A stretch of 64,000 nucleotides of DNA from CAZEWZ01 sp964516765. Its GTDB lineage: Bacteria > Bacteroidota > Bacteroidia > Flavobacteriales > UBA7430. The translations under genes were made by a program, and so were the position numbers. The stretch is from positions 62,001 through 126,000 of the forward strand of contig CAZEWZ010000003.1 in assembly GCA_964516765.1 (NCBI GenBank), read 5' to 3'. The notes under the pieces were generated by a model that did not search any database, was not told the DNA's origin, and was given only the letters and a program-made list of their open reading frames with translations. Of the stretch, positions 8,011-15,982 are shown piece after piece; within the stretch, counting starts at the first letter, position 1, and every line of letters starts with the position of its first letter.

Positions 8011-10788
8011 TTAATTTTTTATCCACTTTTTTGATTCACCTTCTACTTCAATTATATAGATTCCATTTGGTAATGCTGAAACATCTAATTTAGTTTCTGG
8101 CTGAGTTAGTAATTTTTGTTCTATTAAATTTCCCTGAATAGAAAATAGCTTATACGATTTTATTAAATTACTCCTAATTGTGATTTCCTTTTGGGCCGGA
8201 TTTGGGTATATATCAAATAAACTTCCCTGACTAAACTCTAGCGTTTCTAGTACATGGTCTGCCGATTGAATTTTTGAGGAGTAAATTCCATTTCCATGTG
8301 TGGCCACAACAATGAGACTGTCTGCCGCCCTAGTTTTTACTTGTTCACAAACTACATTTCCAATACTATTTTTGCCCATTTTAGCCCACATCGTTTGTTC
8401 TCCCTGAATCTGATCAGTAGCAAATATACCTGTACTTGTTGCTACAAAATATAAGGTATCATCTCCAAAGGGCATAATCGAAGCCCATCGACATGAAGGA
8501 CCACTTCCTTGACCATTTGCTTGCTCTTCTAAGTTTCCACCCGCACGTTGCCAGGTTTCTCCAGCATTTATTGTGAAGTATAAGCTATACACCTCATAAT
8601 TTGAAAATACAGCTAATGCTATATCTCCATTTTCGGGGTGCACTGCAATGTGGTTAACATGTGCGGATGCATGGAAGAAATCTCCAGAGGACATGCCCAT
8701 TCCTGGTTGGTACAAACTGGTAATATCAGTGACCTGAGGATTTTCGCTATTTGCACCATCAATTCGATACAATTGTTGTTTATTGGTTCCGACATAAAGT
8801 CTATTTTCTGGGTTTGTTTTAGTAATACTGATAGAACTAATTTCTCTATTCGATAATTCCAGGTCGATCGCTTGAGACCAACCTGTCGAAATAGAATCCC
8901 ATTCGTCAGTTAGTTCTATTGCATTTAAATTGGATTGTCTCCAGATAATTGATTCGTTAGGGTAGTACATGATATTTTCAGTGAGAGGATCTACTACAAA
9001 GGGATGAATGAAAAGAGATTCATCAGCACCTATTGGGTCTATTCTTCTGTGATTTAGTCTATTTCCATTCTCATCTATTGTGAGCTTGTATACCTTTCCT
9101 CGCTGAATAGACATATAATAGATCTCTTCGTCTTCGGTAATATGTGCAAAAGATCCATCGCCATTAATAGGCATGACCCAAGGGCTGTTTGGGTCTGAAG
9201 AGTTAGTATAGAAATTTCCATTGTCTTGAAAACCACCTAGCAGGCTATTAGTAACTTTTTTTTCATTAAAGCTCACATTGTACAATTGAGTTGTATAATA
9301 TCCGTTATTAATAGAGTTCCAAGAGACATCTTCCTCTAGGTAGTTTTCGGTGATGAATATCCCACCGTCGTTGGCATTAATTAATCCCAAGGGAGTAGAA
9401 CTTATAAAAGCAATTTCATGTTGATCAGGATGGTGATTTTCGTAAATTTGAAAGTCTGGGAACTCAGTACCTTTTTCATAACCGCCAATTTGATTTGTAT
9501 TTACTGTACTTGTAAATCCATCGGTAGAAATATATAAATTTGTCCCTCCAATGAATATGTGCTCTTCATTTGTAGGACTCACAGCTATGGTAAGATTGTA
9601 GGATCCTTGGGCAAAAAAATTATCAAATTTCGTTTCCATATTAGCGGGGATAAATTCAGATCTATTCTCCCATTCTCCCATTTGATTGGTAATGTTATCT
9701 TCGGAAAAAGTGTATTTCCAAAGACTGCAATGTTCAATTTCATCATTAAATGTTATAGAAGCCATTCCTTCGTCAGGAGTGACCGCAATAAAGTATAATT
9801 CATTTTCATTTTGAGGGTTTATTGCCATTCTAATTCGATCGAATATAGAAGGCCAATTATCAGGGGTGATATTATTCCAGTTTTGGCCATCTACACTTCT
9901 CCATATACCCATGTCTGCACCGTCGCTACTGAGGGTAGCATAGATTATTCCATTTGGACTAATTTCTATTTCGGTAAAATACGCGGGGTTTGATGTAGAA
10001 CCTAATTCTAAGGACCATGTATTACCTCCATCTTCACTTCGATGAATGGCACCATAACTAGCAGCATATACAATATTTAAACTTTCTTGTGTATGATCAA
10101 TTTCTATGTCCCAGATTAAATCCCATATATTATCAAATTCTTCTGGACTATTGGATGCCGTGGTTGTTAATGAATTCCAGGTTAATCCATTATCTGTTGA
10201 TTTATATATTCCATTTCCAAAAAAATAAGCATCATTTCCAGAAGCTGAATTTCCATAAGCTTCTCCAGTTCCATAATACCACGTATCCTGATGATTTTCC
10301 CGCTTATCTTGTTTTAAACTTGTCACATTATGCAGCATTTCTGGGTCGGTTAGCTTTTCCCAGGATTCCCCAAAATTTTCTGAACGCCAAAGTCCCCCGG
10401 ATACTCCTCCGGCAATAATCGTGTTTTCGTCTCTAATATCTACCGCCATTGCCCTAGTTCGTCCACCTACATTGAAAGGACCTCTTTCTATCCAAGACTC
10501 AATGAGTAAATCATTGTTTGGTATACTTTGTGCAAAAGCAATTTCTCTTGAACGAATATTTCTAGGCATTTTTTTGGTATCTGGATTTACCAATCTAGAC
10601 GAATACCAATTTCGCATATTCTGAGGATTTTCAGAGCCTATTCCCATTCCAGCAATTTTGAATTTCTTTTTTTTCGATTTTTTAGACTTAGCCAACTCTA
10701 TTCTATCAAAACTTCTCACATCTAGTATTCTATTTTTAGCTAATATAGCCAGACTAAAAACCAAGATTAAAGTGATTATCTTTTTCAT
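8011..10788 (-). CDS. T9SS-exported BNR/Asp-box repeat (VPS10/sialidase-like propeller) protein
   Basis: 925 residues. N terminus: a hydrophobic signal sequence (IITLILVFSLAIL) and a lysine-rich stretch. Body: repeated Asp-box-like motifs such as RSENFGESW, KSTDNGLTW, RSEDGGNTW and RSVDGQNW, each the S/T-x-D-x-G-x-T-W turn of beta-propeller blades. C terminus (about 850-925): a type A T9SS sorting domain with FDIYPNPAQKE, SIQGNLIE and LPNGIYIIEVEG. Family knowledge: such proteins are carried across the outer membrane by the type IX system and then anchored or released. No catalytic residues are recognised, so binding or a structural role is as likely as enzymatic activity. It lies downstream of the PhoD-like gene on the same strand, separated by a strong terminator. 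Confidence 0.88.
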   Translation of the reverse strand: MKKIITLILVFSLAILAKNRILDVRSFDRIELAKSKKSKKKKFKIAGMGIGSENPQNMRNWYSSRLVNPDTKKMPRNIRSREIAFAQSIPNNDLLIESWIERGPFNVGGRTRAMAVDIRDENTIIAGGVSGGLWRSENFGESWEKLTDPEMLHNVTSLKQDKRENHQDTWYYGTGEAYGNSASGNDAYFFGNGIYKSTDNGLTWNSLTTTASNSPEEFDNIWDLIWDIEIDHTQESLNIVYAASYGAIHRSEDGGNTWSLELGSTSNPAYFTEIEISPNGIIYATLSSDGADMGIWRSVDGQNWNNITPDNWPSIFDRIRMAINPQNENELYFIAVTPDEGMASITFNDEIEHCSLWKYTFSEDNITNQMGEWENRSEFIPANMETKFDNFFAQGSYNLTIAVSPTNEEHIFIGGTNLYISTDGFTSTVNTNQIGGYEKGTEFPDFQIYENHHPDQHEIAFISSTPLGLINANDGGIFITENYLEEDVSWNSINNGYYTTQLYNVSFNEKKVTNSLLGGFQDNGNFYTNSSDPNSPWVMPINGDGSFAHITEDEEIYYMSIQRGKVYKLTIDENGNRLNHRRIDPIGADESLFIHPFVVDPLTENIMYYPNESIIWRQSNLNAIELTDEWDSISTGWSQAIDLELSNREISSISITKTNPENRLYVGTNKQQLYRIDGANSENPQVTDITSLYQPGMGMSSGDFFHASAHVNHIAVHPENGDIALAVFSNYEVYSLYFTINAGETWQRAGGNLEEQANGQGSGPSCRWASIMPFGDDTLYFVATSTGIFATDQIQGEQTMWAKMGKNSIGNVVCEQVKTRAADSLIVVATHGNGIYSSKIQSADHVLETLEFSQGSLFDIYPNPAQKEITIRSNLIKSYKLFSIQGNLIEQKLLTQPETKLDVSALPNGIYIIEVEGESKKWIKN

Positions 10789-10822
10789 ATTAATTAGATT
10801 TAGACACTAAAAATAACAAAAC

Positions 10823-10855
10823 AAAAAAAGCCTCAATATAAATTGAGGCTTTTTT
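10823..10855 (-). terminator. Rho-independent terminator after the PhoD-like gene
   Basis: A perfect 8-bp stem (10830-10837 with 10842-10849), four-base loop, flanked by A7 and T6 runs, so it is symmetric. It sits just downstream of the PhoD-like gene ending at 10866 on the minus strand and before the next minus-strand gene starting at 10788. Confidence 0.85.
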
Positions 10856-10865
10856 CTGATCTATT

Positions 10866-12185
10866 TTAATAGGATACTTCAGATTGGTGAATTTTCTTTA
10901 TGAATACTTCAGTGCCTAATTCATCGAAGACTTGAAGAGTACATATTCTTTTTCTATTTTCTCCTTCCACCTTGACTCGAGCAAAATTACCCTCTAAGTT
11001 TCCTTTGGGACTTAGTCCAGGAAATTTTAACTCATACATTGGGTATGCATAATCTCTTTCTTCTTTAATAAGAGCGGTTTCTTTTGTGTCTGAGGTAATG
11101 AAAATAATGCCATTTATTCTGGACAAGTGAAGCCTTCTCATCAATTCTTCATATTCTTGAGTATAATTCTTAAAAGGCTCTTGGTCTTCTCCGGAAGAGA
11201 GAACACTATTTCCTAGTACAATAAATTTAAAGGCCGCGTTAGAACCCATAATTTCATTAATAAATCGATTCATTTGATTGTCTCCAAAAAAATGCGGTTC
11301 ATCTATCTTTAATTCTGTTTTAAACATTCGGTTATCTAACATAAATATCTCGATATCCTGATAATCATACTTTTTATAGACTCCGTATTCTCGAAAAGAA
11401 TAATTGTAGGTTTTTTTAGGGGCATTTGGCCAATATAAATTGAAGGCCATTAATGAAGAATCTTTAAGTGCAAATCTGGTGTCGGATGTATTTAATCCAA
11501 AATCTTTCTCGTTCCAGGTTGCAATATGAGGCATACATTTCATGAACCGATTTACTTTTTCTCGTTTTCGAACCGATTCATATTTTTTAAGCATCTCTTT
11601 GAAAGAATTCACTTCTTTTTCATTAAAATAAACATTGTTTCCCATCCATACCATTAGGTCAGACTCCATTTCACACATTGCATCTAGTATTCCGTCGCCT
11701 TTGTCTGTGCTATCAGATATATTTAGGTCATGCCCCAATAGAAAGTAGGTATCCGCTAAATAATTTCTTGGTGTATATATATCCATTTCTTCTTCAACAA
11801 GATTTGAATCTAAATATATTTCTACATGGTATTCTGTATCTGGGACAAGTTCTTCTATAGTAAGTACCAATGGAATTTCAACTCCATTGTTGAAAGCTGA
11901 GACATAAAAGTCATACCAACTTGAATTGTTATAACTCTTTGGATCTGTGATGTCATACACCAAGGTTTTATTACGATCTTCATCAAAATTCTCTAATTTT
12001 ATCGTCACTTGTTTTACTTGGTCAGAGACAAGTAACCACATTTGAGCATGATAATTATCAATATAAGAAATCATGGGCCCAGCAATCAGAGCGGAATTCT
12101 CCGAACTATTTTTTGTCTTTTGAGCTTCTGACGAATTGATGTTGAAAAATATAGCAAAGGCTAAAAAAAGTAAATATTTATTCAT
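10866..12185 (-). CDS. PhoD-like metallophosphatase family protein with all recognised metal-site motifs substituted
   Basis: 439 residues with signal peptide MNKYLLFLAFAIFFNINSSEAQ. The layout follows the Bacteroidota PhoD-like family: an N-terminal fibronectin-like domain (about 35-140), then a metallophosphatase-like domain. Expected motifs are recognisable but altered. The GSCAY ligand region reads LLGHDLN (149-155). The usual WLGDNVY reads WMGNNVY (180-186), Asp to Asn. The usual WDDHDYG reads WNEKDFG (224-230). The usual TGDRHH reads TSDTKE (364-369). So the metal ligands I would expect are replaced at four separate places while the scaffold (SDTRFALKDSSLMAF, DNRMF) is kept. I infer a catalytically inactive, secreted pseudoenzyme. 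Full length, with its own terminator, so it is not a decayed gene. Confidence 0.78.
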   Translation of the reverse strand: MNKYLLFLAFAIFFNINSSEAQKTKNSSENSALIAGPMISYIDNYHAQMWLLVSDQVKQVTIKLENFDEDRNKTLVYDITDPKSYNNSSWYDFYVSAFNNGVEIPLVLTIEELVPDTEYHVEIYLDSNLVEEEMDIYTPRNYLADTYFLLGHDLNISDSTDKGDGILDAMCEMESDLMVWMGNNVYFNEKEVNSFKEMLKKYESVRKREKVNRFMKCMPHIATWNEKDFGLNTSDTRFALKDSSLMAFNLYWPNAPKKTYNYSFREYGVYKKYDYQDIEIFMLDNRMFKTELKIDEPHFFGDNQMNRFINEIMGSNAAFKFIVLGNSVLSSGEDQEPFKNYTQEYEELMRRLHLSRINGIIFITSDTKETALIKEERDYAYPMYELKFPGLSPKGNLEGNFARVKVEGENRKRICTLQVFDELGTEVFIKKIHQSEVSY

Positions 12186-12238
12186 CGTGCTTATTTTTGA
12201 CTTTTTAAGTGGTAAATATATGCAAATTCATTGTAATG

Positions 12239-12262
12239 AAAAACCCCGCCGATGGCAGGGTT
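12239..12262 (-). terminator. Rho-independent terminator after the tandem PPIase genes
   Basis: GC-rich stem of nine pairs with one C-A mismatch (12242-12250 with 12254-12262) and a GAT loop. It is followed on the minus strand by a run of five T. It lies 23 bases after the end of the minus-strand PPIase gene. Confidence 0.8.
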
Positions 12263-12284
12263 GTTCGATACATATATAAGATGT

Positions 12285-13247
12285 TTATTTTATTTCGATT
12301 AATTCTACATCAAACTCCAATGTGGCTTTGGGCGGGATAACTGGAGGATGACCGTTATCTCCATAAGCCAAGTGATGAGGAATTATAAAAGTGGCTTTTC
12401 CACCCACTTTAAGTTCTGCAATTCCTTCATCCCATCCTTTAATGACCATTCCACTACCTAAGGTGAAGTCTATTGGTTCTCCACGTTCTACGGAGGAATC
12501 AAATATAGTGCCGTCCATTAGACGACCTGTATAATGGACAGAAACTACTTTTCCTGCTAACGCTTCTATTCCTTCTCCTTTAATCTCATTGGCAACAATA
12601 AGTCCAGATTTTGTGCTTCGAGCATTGGGATATTTTTCTTTGATTTGATTCAAGACCTTAATTGCCTCTTTCTTTTGTTTTTTTTGATGATTTTCTTCAA
12701 AGTTTTTCACTTCATTGGCGAAGATTGTCGGAGCATCAAATTTAATTGCTGCCTTCCCAACTCTGTTTAGTGTAATGTTTTCTAAAATATCATCTTGAGT
12801 AATCGAATTTACAACATCCATTCCTTCGATTACGTTTCCAAAAACAGTGTGTTTGTTGTCTAACCAATCTGTTGCAATGTGTGTAATAAAAAATTGAGAA
12901 CCGTTTGTTCCAGGACCAGCATTTGCCATAGATAAAATACCAGGGCTGGTATGCTTGAGTTCTGGATGAAATTCGTCCGGGAAATTGTATCCAGGCCCAC
13001 CCACACCTGAACCTTTGGGGCAACCTCCCTGCACCATAAAATTGTCAATCACACGATGAAACTTTAATCCATCGTAATAGGGAGTCTCAATATTTTTTTC
13101 CTTATTGGGGATAGTTCCCTCTGCTAGTCCAATAAAATTAGCCACCGTCATGGGACATTTTTCAAATTCCAAATTCAATAGAATTTTTCCTTTGTTGGTT
13201 TGCATTTCTGCATACAATCCTTCTTTCATTTTACTCAGTGATTTCAA
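12285..13247 (-). CDS. Cyclophilin-FKBP fusion peptidyl-prolyl isomerase, no signal peptide
   Basis: 320 residues from the first ATG. A second in-frame ATG at 13229 lies one base after the stop of the upstream paralogue and is the more likely start (314 residues). Domains: cyclophilin (about 12-165) with FHRVIDNFMVQGG, NAGPGTNGSQFFITH and DNKHTVFG, then a linker, then an FKBP domain (about 225-320) with VHYTGRLMDGTIFDSS, GMVIKGWDEGI and PPKATLEFDVELI. Both folds catalyse proline cis-trans isomerisation and act as folding helpers. Unlike its neighbour it has no export signal, so it should be cytoplasmic, unless it starts even further upstream, which the overlap makes unlikely. It is a tandem paralogue of the next gene. 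Confidence 0.88.
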   Translation of the reverse strand: MKSLSKMKEGLYAEMQTNKGKILLNLEFEKCPMTVANFIGLAEGTIPNKEKNIETPYYDGLKFHRVIDNFMVQGGCPKGSGVGGPGYNFPDEFHPELKHTSPGILSMANAGPGTNGSQFFITHIATDWLDNKHTVFGNVIEGMDVVNSITQDDILENITLNRVGKAAIKFDAPTIFANEVKNFEENHQKKQKKEAIKVLNQIKEKYPNARSTKSGLIVANEIKGEGIEALAGKVVSVHYTGRLMDGTIFDSSVERGEPIDFTLGSGMVIKGWDEGIAELKVGGKATFIIPHHLAYGDNGHPPVIPPKATLEFDVELIEIK

Positions 13248-14304
13248 TTAGTTCTACATCAAAAATTAATGTGGCATTTGGAGGAATCACTCCTCCAGCT
13301 CCTCGCTCTCCATATGCAAGTTGAGAGGGAATAATAAACTTTGCTTTTCCACCAACAGAAAGTAACGCCACTCCCTCATCCCATCCGGGAATTACTCTTC
13401 CAACACCCAAAGGAAATTCAATCGGTTCTCCACGTTCTATTGAGGAGTCAAAAACTGTTCCATCAAGTAAACTCCCCGTATAGTGAACTCTGACAGTTTG
13501 AGAGACTTGAGGTTTTGGACCTAGGCCTTCTTTTTCCATAAAATACATCAAACCGCTTGTTGTTTCAGTAGCACCTTTAGTTATTTCGATAAGCTCTGAT
13601 TTTTCTTGGGCTGCTTTTTTAATAGACAAAAGTTTGGCTTCAGCTTGAGCATCAATAAAGACATTTGGCGCATCAAACCTCTTTGCCTCTCGGCCATTTC
13701 TGATGATGACAATCGAAATCAGTGTATCATTCTGTTCAATATTGTTTACGATAACTTGTGATAAGGAATCAATGGCGTGACCGAAAATAGAATGTTTATT
13801 GTCGAGCCAAGGGGTATCTTTGTGTGTAATGAAAAACTGAGACCCATTGGTGGTAGGACCAGAATTTGCCATGGATAAAATTCCCGGACCAGAATGTGAT
13901 AGATCTGAGTGAAATTCATCTGCAAATTTATAACCAGGATCTCCCTGTCCATTTCCTTGGGGACATCCACCTTGAATCATGAAGTCCTTGATTACTCGGT
14001 GAAAAATCAAACCATCATAATAAGGCACGCCCAGATCTTTTTCATCATTCTGAATACTTCCCTCAGCCAAACCTACAAAGTTTGCTACTGTTAGGGGAGT
14101 TCTTTGAAATTCTAATACTAAGTTGATTACTCCTTTGTTGGTGGTCATTTGAGCAAACATTCCTCTGTCTGAAAGACTTTTGGGCTCTAATAGTTCTTTT
14201 TCATCGCCACTTTTTACTCCTGTAGAAGTTTGTTCTCCTTTGGAAGCGCAGGACTGGGCTCCAATACCAAATAAAATTCCGCAAACAAAAATCACTTTTT
14301 TCAT
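13231..14304 (-). CDS. Cyclophilin-FKBP fusion peptidyl-prolyl isomerase, probable lipoprotein (gldI-position)
   Basis: 357 residues with a hydrophobic N terminus ending IGAQSC (cysteine 19), a relaxed Bacteroidota lipobox. It is therefore probably a periplasmic-face lipoprotein. Domains: cyclophilin (about 48-205) with FHRVIKDFMIQGG, SQFFITH and DNKHSIFG, then FKBP (about 265-357) with VHYTGSLLDGTVFDSS and PPNATLIFDVELI. The order ndk, DHH phosphoesterase, PPIase is one I recall from Flavobacteriia, where the lipoprotein PPIase GldI (needed for gliding and T9SS) sits here. This gene may take that place, but the cyclophilin half is not part of GldI, so the equivalence is inference. It precedes its signal-less paralogue by an overlap or one-base gap. 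Confidence 0.86.
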   Translation of the reverse strand: MKKVIFVCGILFGIGAQSCASKGEQTSTGVKSGDEKELLEPKSLSDRGMFAQMTTNKGVINLVLEFQRTPLTVANFVGLAEGSIQNDEKDLGVPYYDGLIFHRVIKDFMIQGGCPQGNGQGDPGYKFADEFHSDLSHSGPGILSMANSGPTTNGSQFFITHKDTPWLDNKHSIFGHAIDSLSQVIVNNIEQNDTLISIVIIRNGREAKRFDAPNVFIDAQAEAKLLSIKKAAQEKSELIEITKGATETTSGLMYFMEKEGLGPKPQVSQTVRVHYTGSLLDGTVFDSSIERGEPIEFPLGVGRVIPGWDEGVALLSVGGKAKFIIPSQLAYGERGAGGVIPPNATLIFDVELIEITE

Positions 14305-14363
14305 TTTATATTTTTTAAAAATTAGATGCTAATATACTTCATTTATATCGCTCAATTTTTATT

Positions 14364-15392
14364 TTAACAATCTTTAGCATTGGCGATAAGTTCCATTTCG
14401 AAATCTGGTAATACTTTTTTAAATTTTGTAATTGCATCTTCTATTGATCCATGATAAATTCCACCAGCAGCATTTACATGTCCACCGCCGTTAAAATGAG
14501 ATTTTGATAGTAAATTCGCACGAAAATTATTTTGACTTCGAAAAGAAATTTTGACTCTGTCTTTATCTTGCACAAAGAAGGCTGTAAGTATAATATTTTC
14601 AATGGATAATGCATAATTAACAAAACCTTCTGTATCTCCCTTCACAAATTTAAAACGCTCAAGTTCTTCAGAACTTAAGCTCATGATGGCTGTTTTGTAT
14701 TCCTCTAATACTTCCATCTTTTCATTAATGCAATAGCCAAGTAGTTTTAATCTACTTTCTTTATTGTTGTCAAAGAGTTTTTGGTGAACTCTAGAGGTGT
14801 TTAGTCCAATTTCGATAAGTTTTGCGGTTATAATGTGTGTTGTTGCATTTACTGACGAGAAACGAAAAGATCCTGTATCTGTTACTATGCCTGTGTAAAT
14901 GCATTTTGCGATGTCTTTATTAAGATATTCTATCCACCCCATTTTATCAATAAATTCAAATATCAATTGAGCGGTAGAAGATGCTCCAGGAACAGAATAG
15001 CTGAAGTCTGGAAATGAACTAGGATCTTGATGATGATCAATCATAACATATTTTGCAGTGGCTTTTTCTAAATAATCGAACATCATATCGGTTCGTCGTA
15101 AATCATTAAAATCAAGGCAAAATATTAAGTCTGCTTGTTGAATTAATTTTTCTGCCTTTTTTTCGTTGCCTTCGAATTCAATGACTATCTCGTTGTAGGG
15201 AAGCCAATGAAGGAAAGGTGCATAATTGTTGGGTACAACTAAACTAACTTGATTACCTAATCGCAGTAAAATTTGATATAGAGCCAACGACGAGCCCATC
15301 GCGTCTCCATCGGGACTTTTGTGGGTGGTTATGAGTATATTTGGCTTCTTTTTAAGTATATTTTTAAGCTCAGAATAAATTTTATTTTTCAT
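14364..15392 (-). CDS. nrnA: DHH/DHHA1 phosphoesterase, NrnA type (nanoRNase / pAp phosphatase)
   Basis: 342 residues from ATG at 15392. An in-frame ATG at 15410 is rejected because a perfect -7 box lies at 15398-15405, between the two. Seen: DHH motifs HKSPDGDAMGSS (about 24-35), CLDFNDL, MIDHHQDP and TGIVTDTGSFRFS, then the DHHA1 glycine-rich FNGGGHVNAAGG near the C terminus. Family role: degradation of short oligoribonucleotides (2-5 nt) and dephosphorylation of 3'-phosphoadenosine 5'-phosphate using manganese. I cannot exclude cyclic-dinucleotide-derived pApA or pGpG as substrate. It is divergent from ndk and 60 bases upstream of the lipoprotein PPIase, with which it is probably cotranscribed. 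Confidence 0.9.
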   Translation of the reverse strand: MKNKIYSELKNILKKKPNILITTHKSPDGDAMGSSLALYQILLRLGNQVSLVVPNNYAPFLHWLPYNEIVIEFEGNEKKAEKLIQQADLIFCLDFNDLRRTDMMFDYLEKATAKYVMIDHHQDPSSFPDFSYSVPGASSTAQLIFEFIDKMGWIEYLNKDIAKCIYTGIVTDTGSFRFSSVNATTHIITAKLIEIGLNTSRVHQKLFDNNKESRLKLLGYCINEKMEVLEEYKTAIMSLSSEELERFKFVKGDTEGFVNYALSIENIILTAFFVQDKDRVKISFRSQNNFRANLLSKSHFNGGGHVNAAGGIYHGSIEDAITKFKKVLPDFEMELIANAKDC

Positions 15393-15397
15393 AGTTG

Positions 15398-15405
15398 CAA
15401 AATTA
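15398..15405 (-). promoter_or_regulatory. -7 box TAATTTTG, five bases before the nrnA ATG
   Basis: On the minus strand the perfect TAnnTTTG element is followed by CAACT and then ATG (15392). It decides the start of the DHH phosphoesterase and implies a leaderless or nearly leaderless mRNA. Confidence 0.6.
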
Positions 15406-15497
15406 GTCATTTAATGTGAAAGTGACTTCAATTTGCAATCACTTGTCATATTCAAATGTTTTTACTTAAATTCGCCGCGATTCAAAAACAAAATACA

Positions 15498-15917
15498 ATG
15501 ACAACAAACAGAACTTTTACCATGCTCAAGCCCGATGCTATTCAAAATGGCAATATCGGTGCAATTTTAGAAAAAATAAACGCTGCTGGTTTTCGAATTG
15601 TCGCAATGAAAATGACTCATTTGACAAAGGCTGATGCAGAAGCATTTTATTCGGTTCATGCGGAAAGACCTTTTTTCGCTGACTTAGTTGAATACATGAC
15701 CTCAGGGCCAATAGTTCCTGCTATTCTCGAAAAAGATAATGCAGTGGAGGATTTCAGAACATTGATTGGTGCTACCAATCCTTCAGAGGCAGCTGAAGGA
15801 ACAATCCGAAAGATGTATGCAGAGTCTATTGCTTCAAACGCAGTTCATGGGTCAGATTCTAATGAAAATGCTGCTATTGAGTCAGCTTTTCACTTTTCTG
15901 CAAGAGAAAAATTTTAA
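15498..15917 (+). CDS. ndk: Nucleoside diphosphate kinase
   Basis: 139 residues from ATG at 15498. An in-frame start 14 codons upstream gives an atypical hydrophobic leader and overlaps promoter-like sequence (TAAATTCG near 15467-15474), so I reject it. The enzyme equilibrates nucleoside di- and triphosphates through a phosphohistidine. Seen: TFTMLKPDAIQNG at the N terminus, the phosphate-binding RKMYAES, and catalytic H117 in NAVHGSDSNENA. Length and motifs are those of the normal family. A bidirectional terminator follows. Confidence 0.97.
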   Translation: MTTNRTFTMLKPDAIQNGNIGAILEKINAAGFRIVAMKMTHLTKADAEAFYSVHAERPFFADLVEYMTSGPIVPAILEKDNAVEDFRTLIGATNPSEAAEGTIRKMYAESIASNAVHGSDSNENAAIESAFHFSAREKF

Positions 15918-15950
15918 AACTACTGCGCATTTAAATTTCACATATGTTTA

Positions 15951-15982
15951 AAAAAAAGCCGCTTTACGAAGTGGCTTTTTTT
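15951..15982. terminator. Bidirectional terminator between ndk and C1 peptidase
   Basis: Stem of seven pairs including one G-U (15958-15964 with 15969-15975), loop TACG, flanked by A7 on the left and T7 on the right. It can serve both convergent genes. The right T-run ends at the edge of the peptidase stop codon. Confidence 0.8.
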
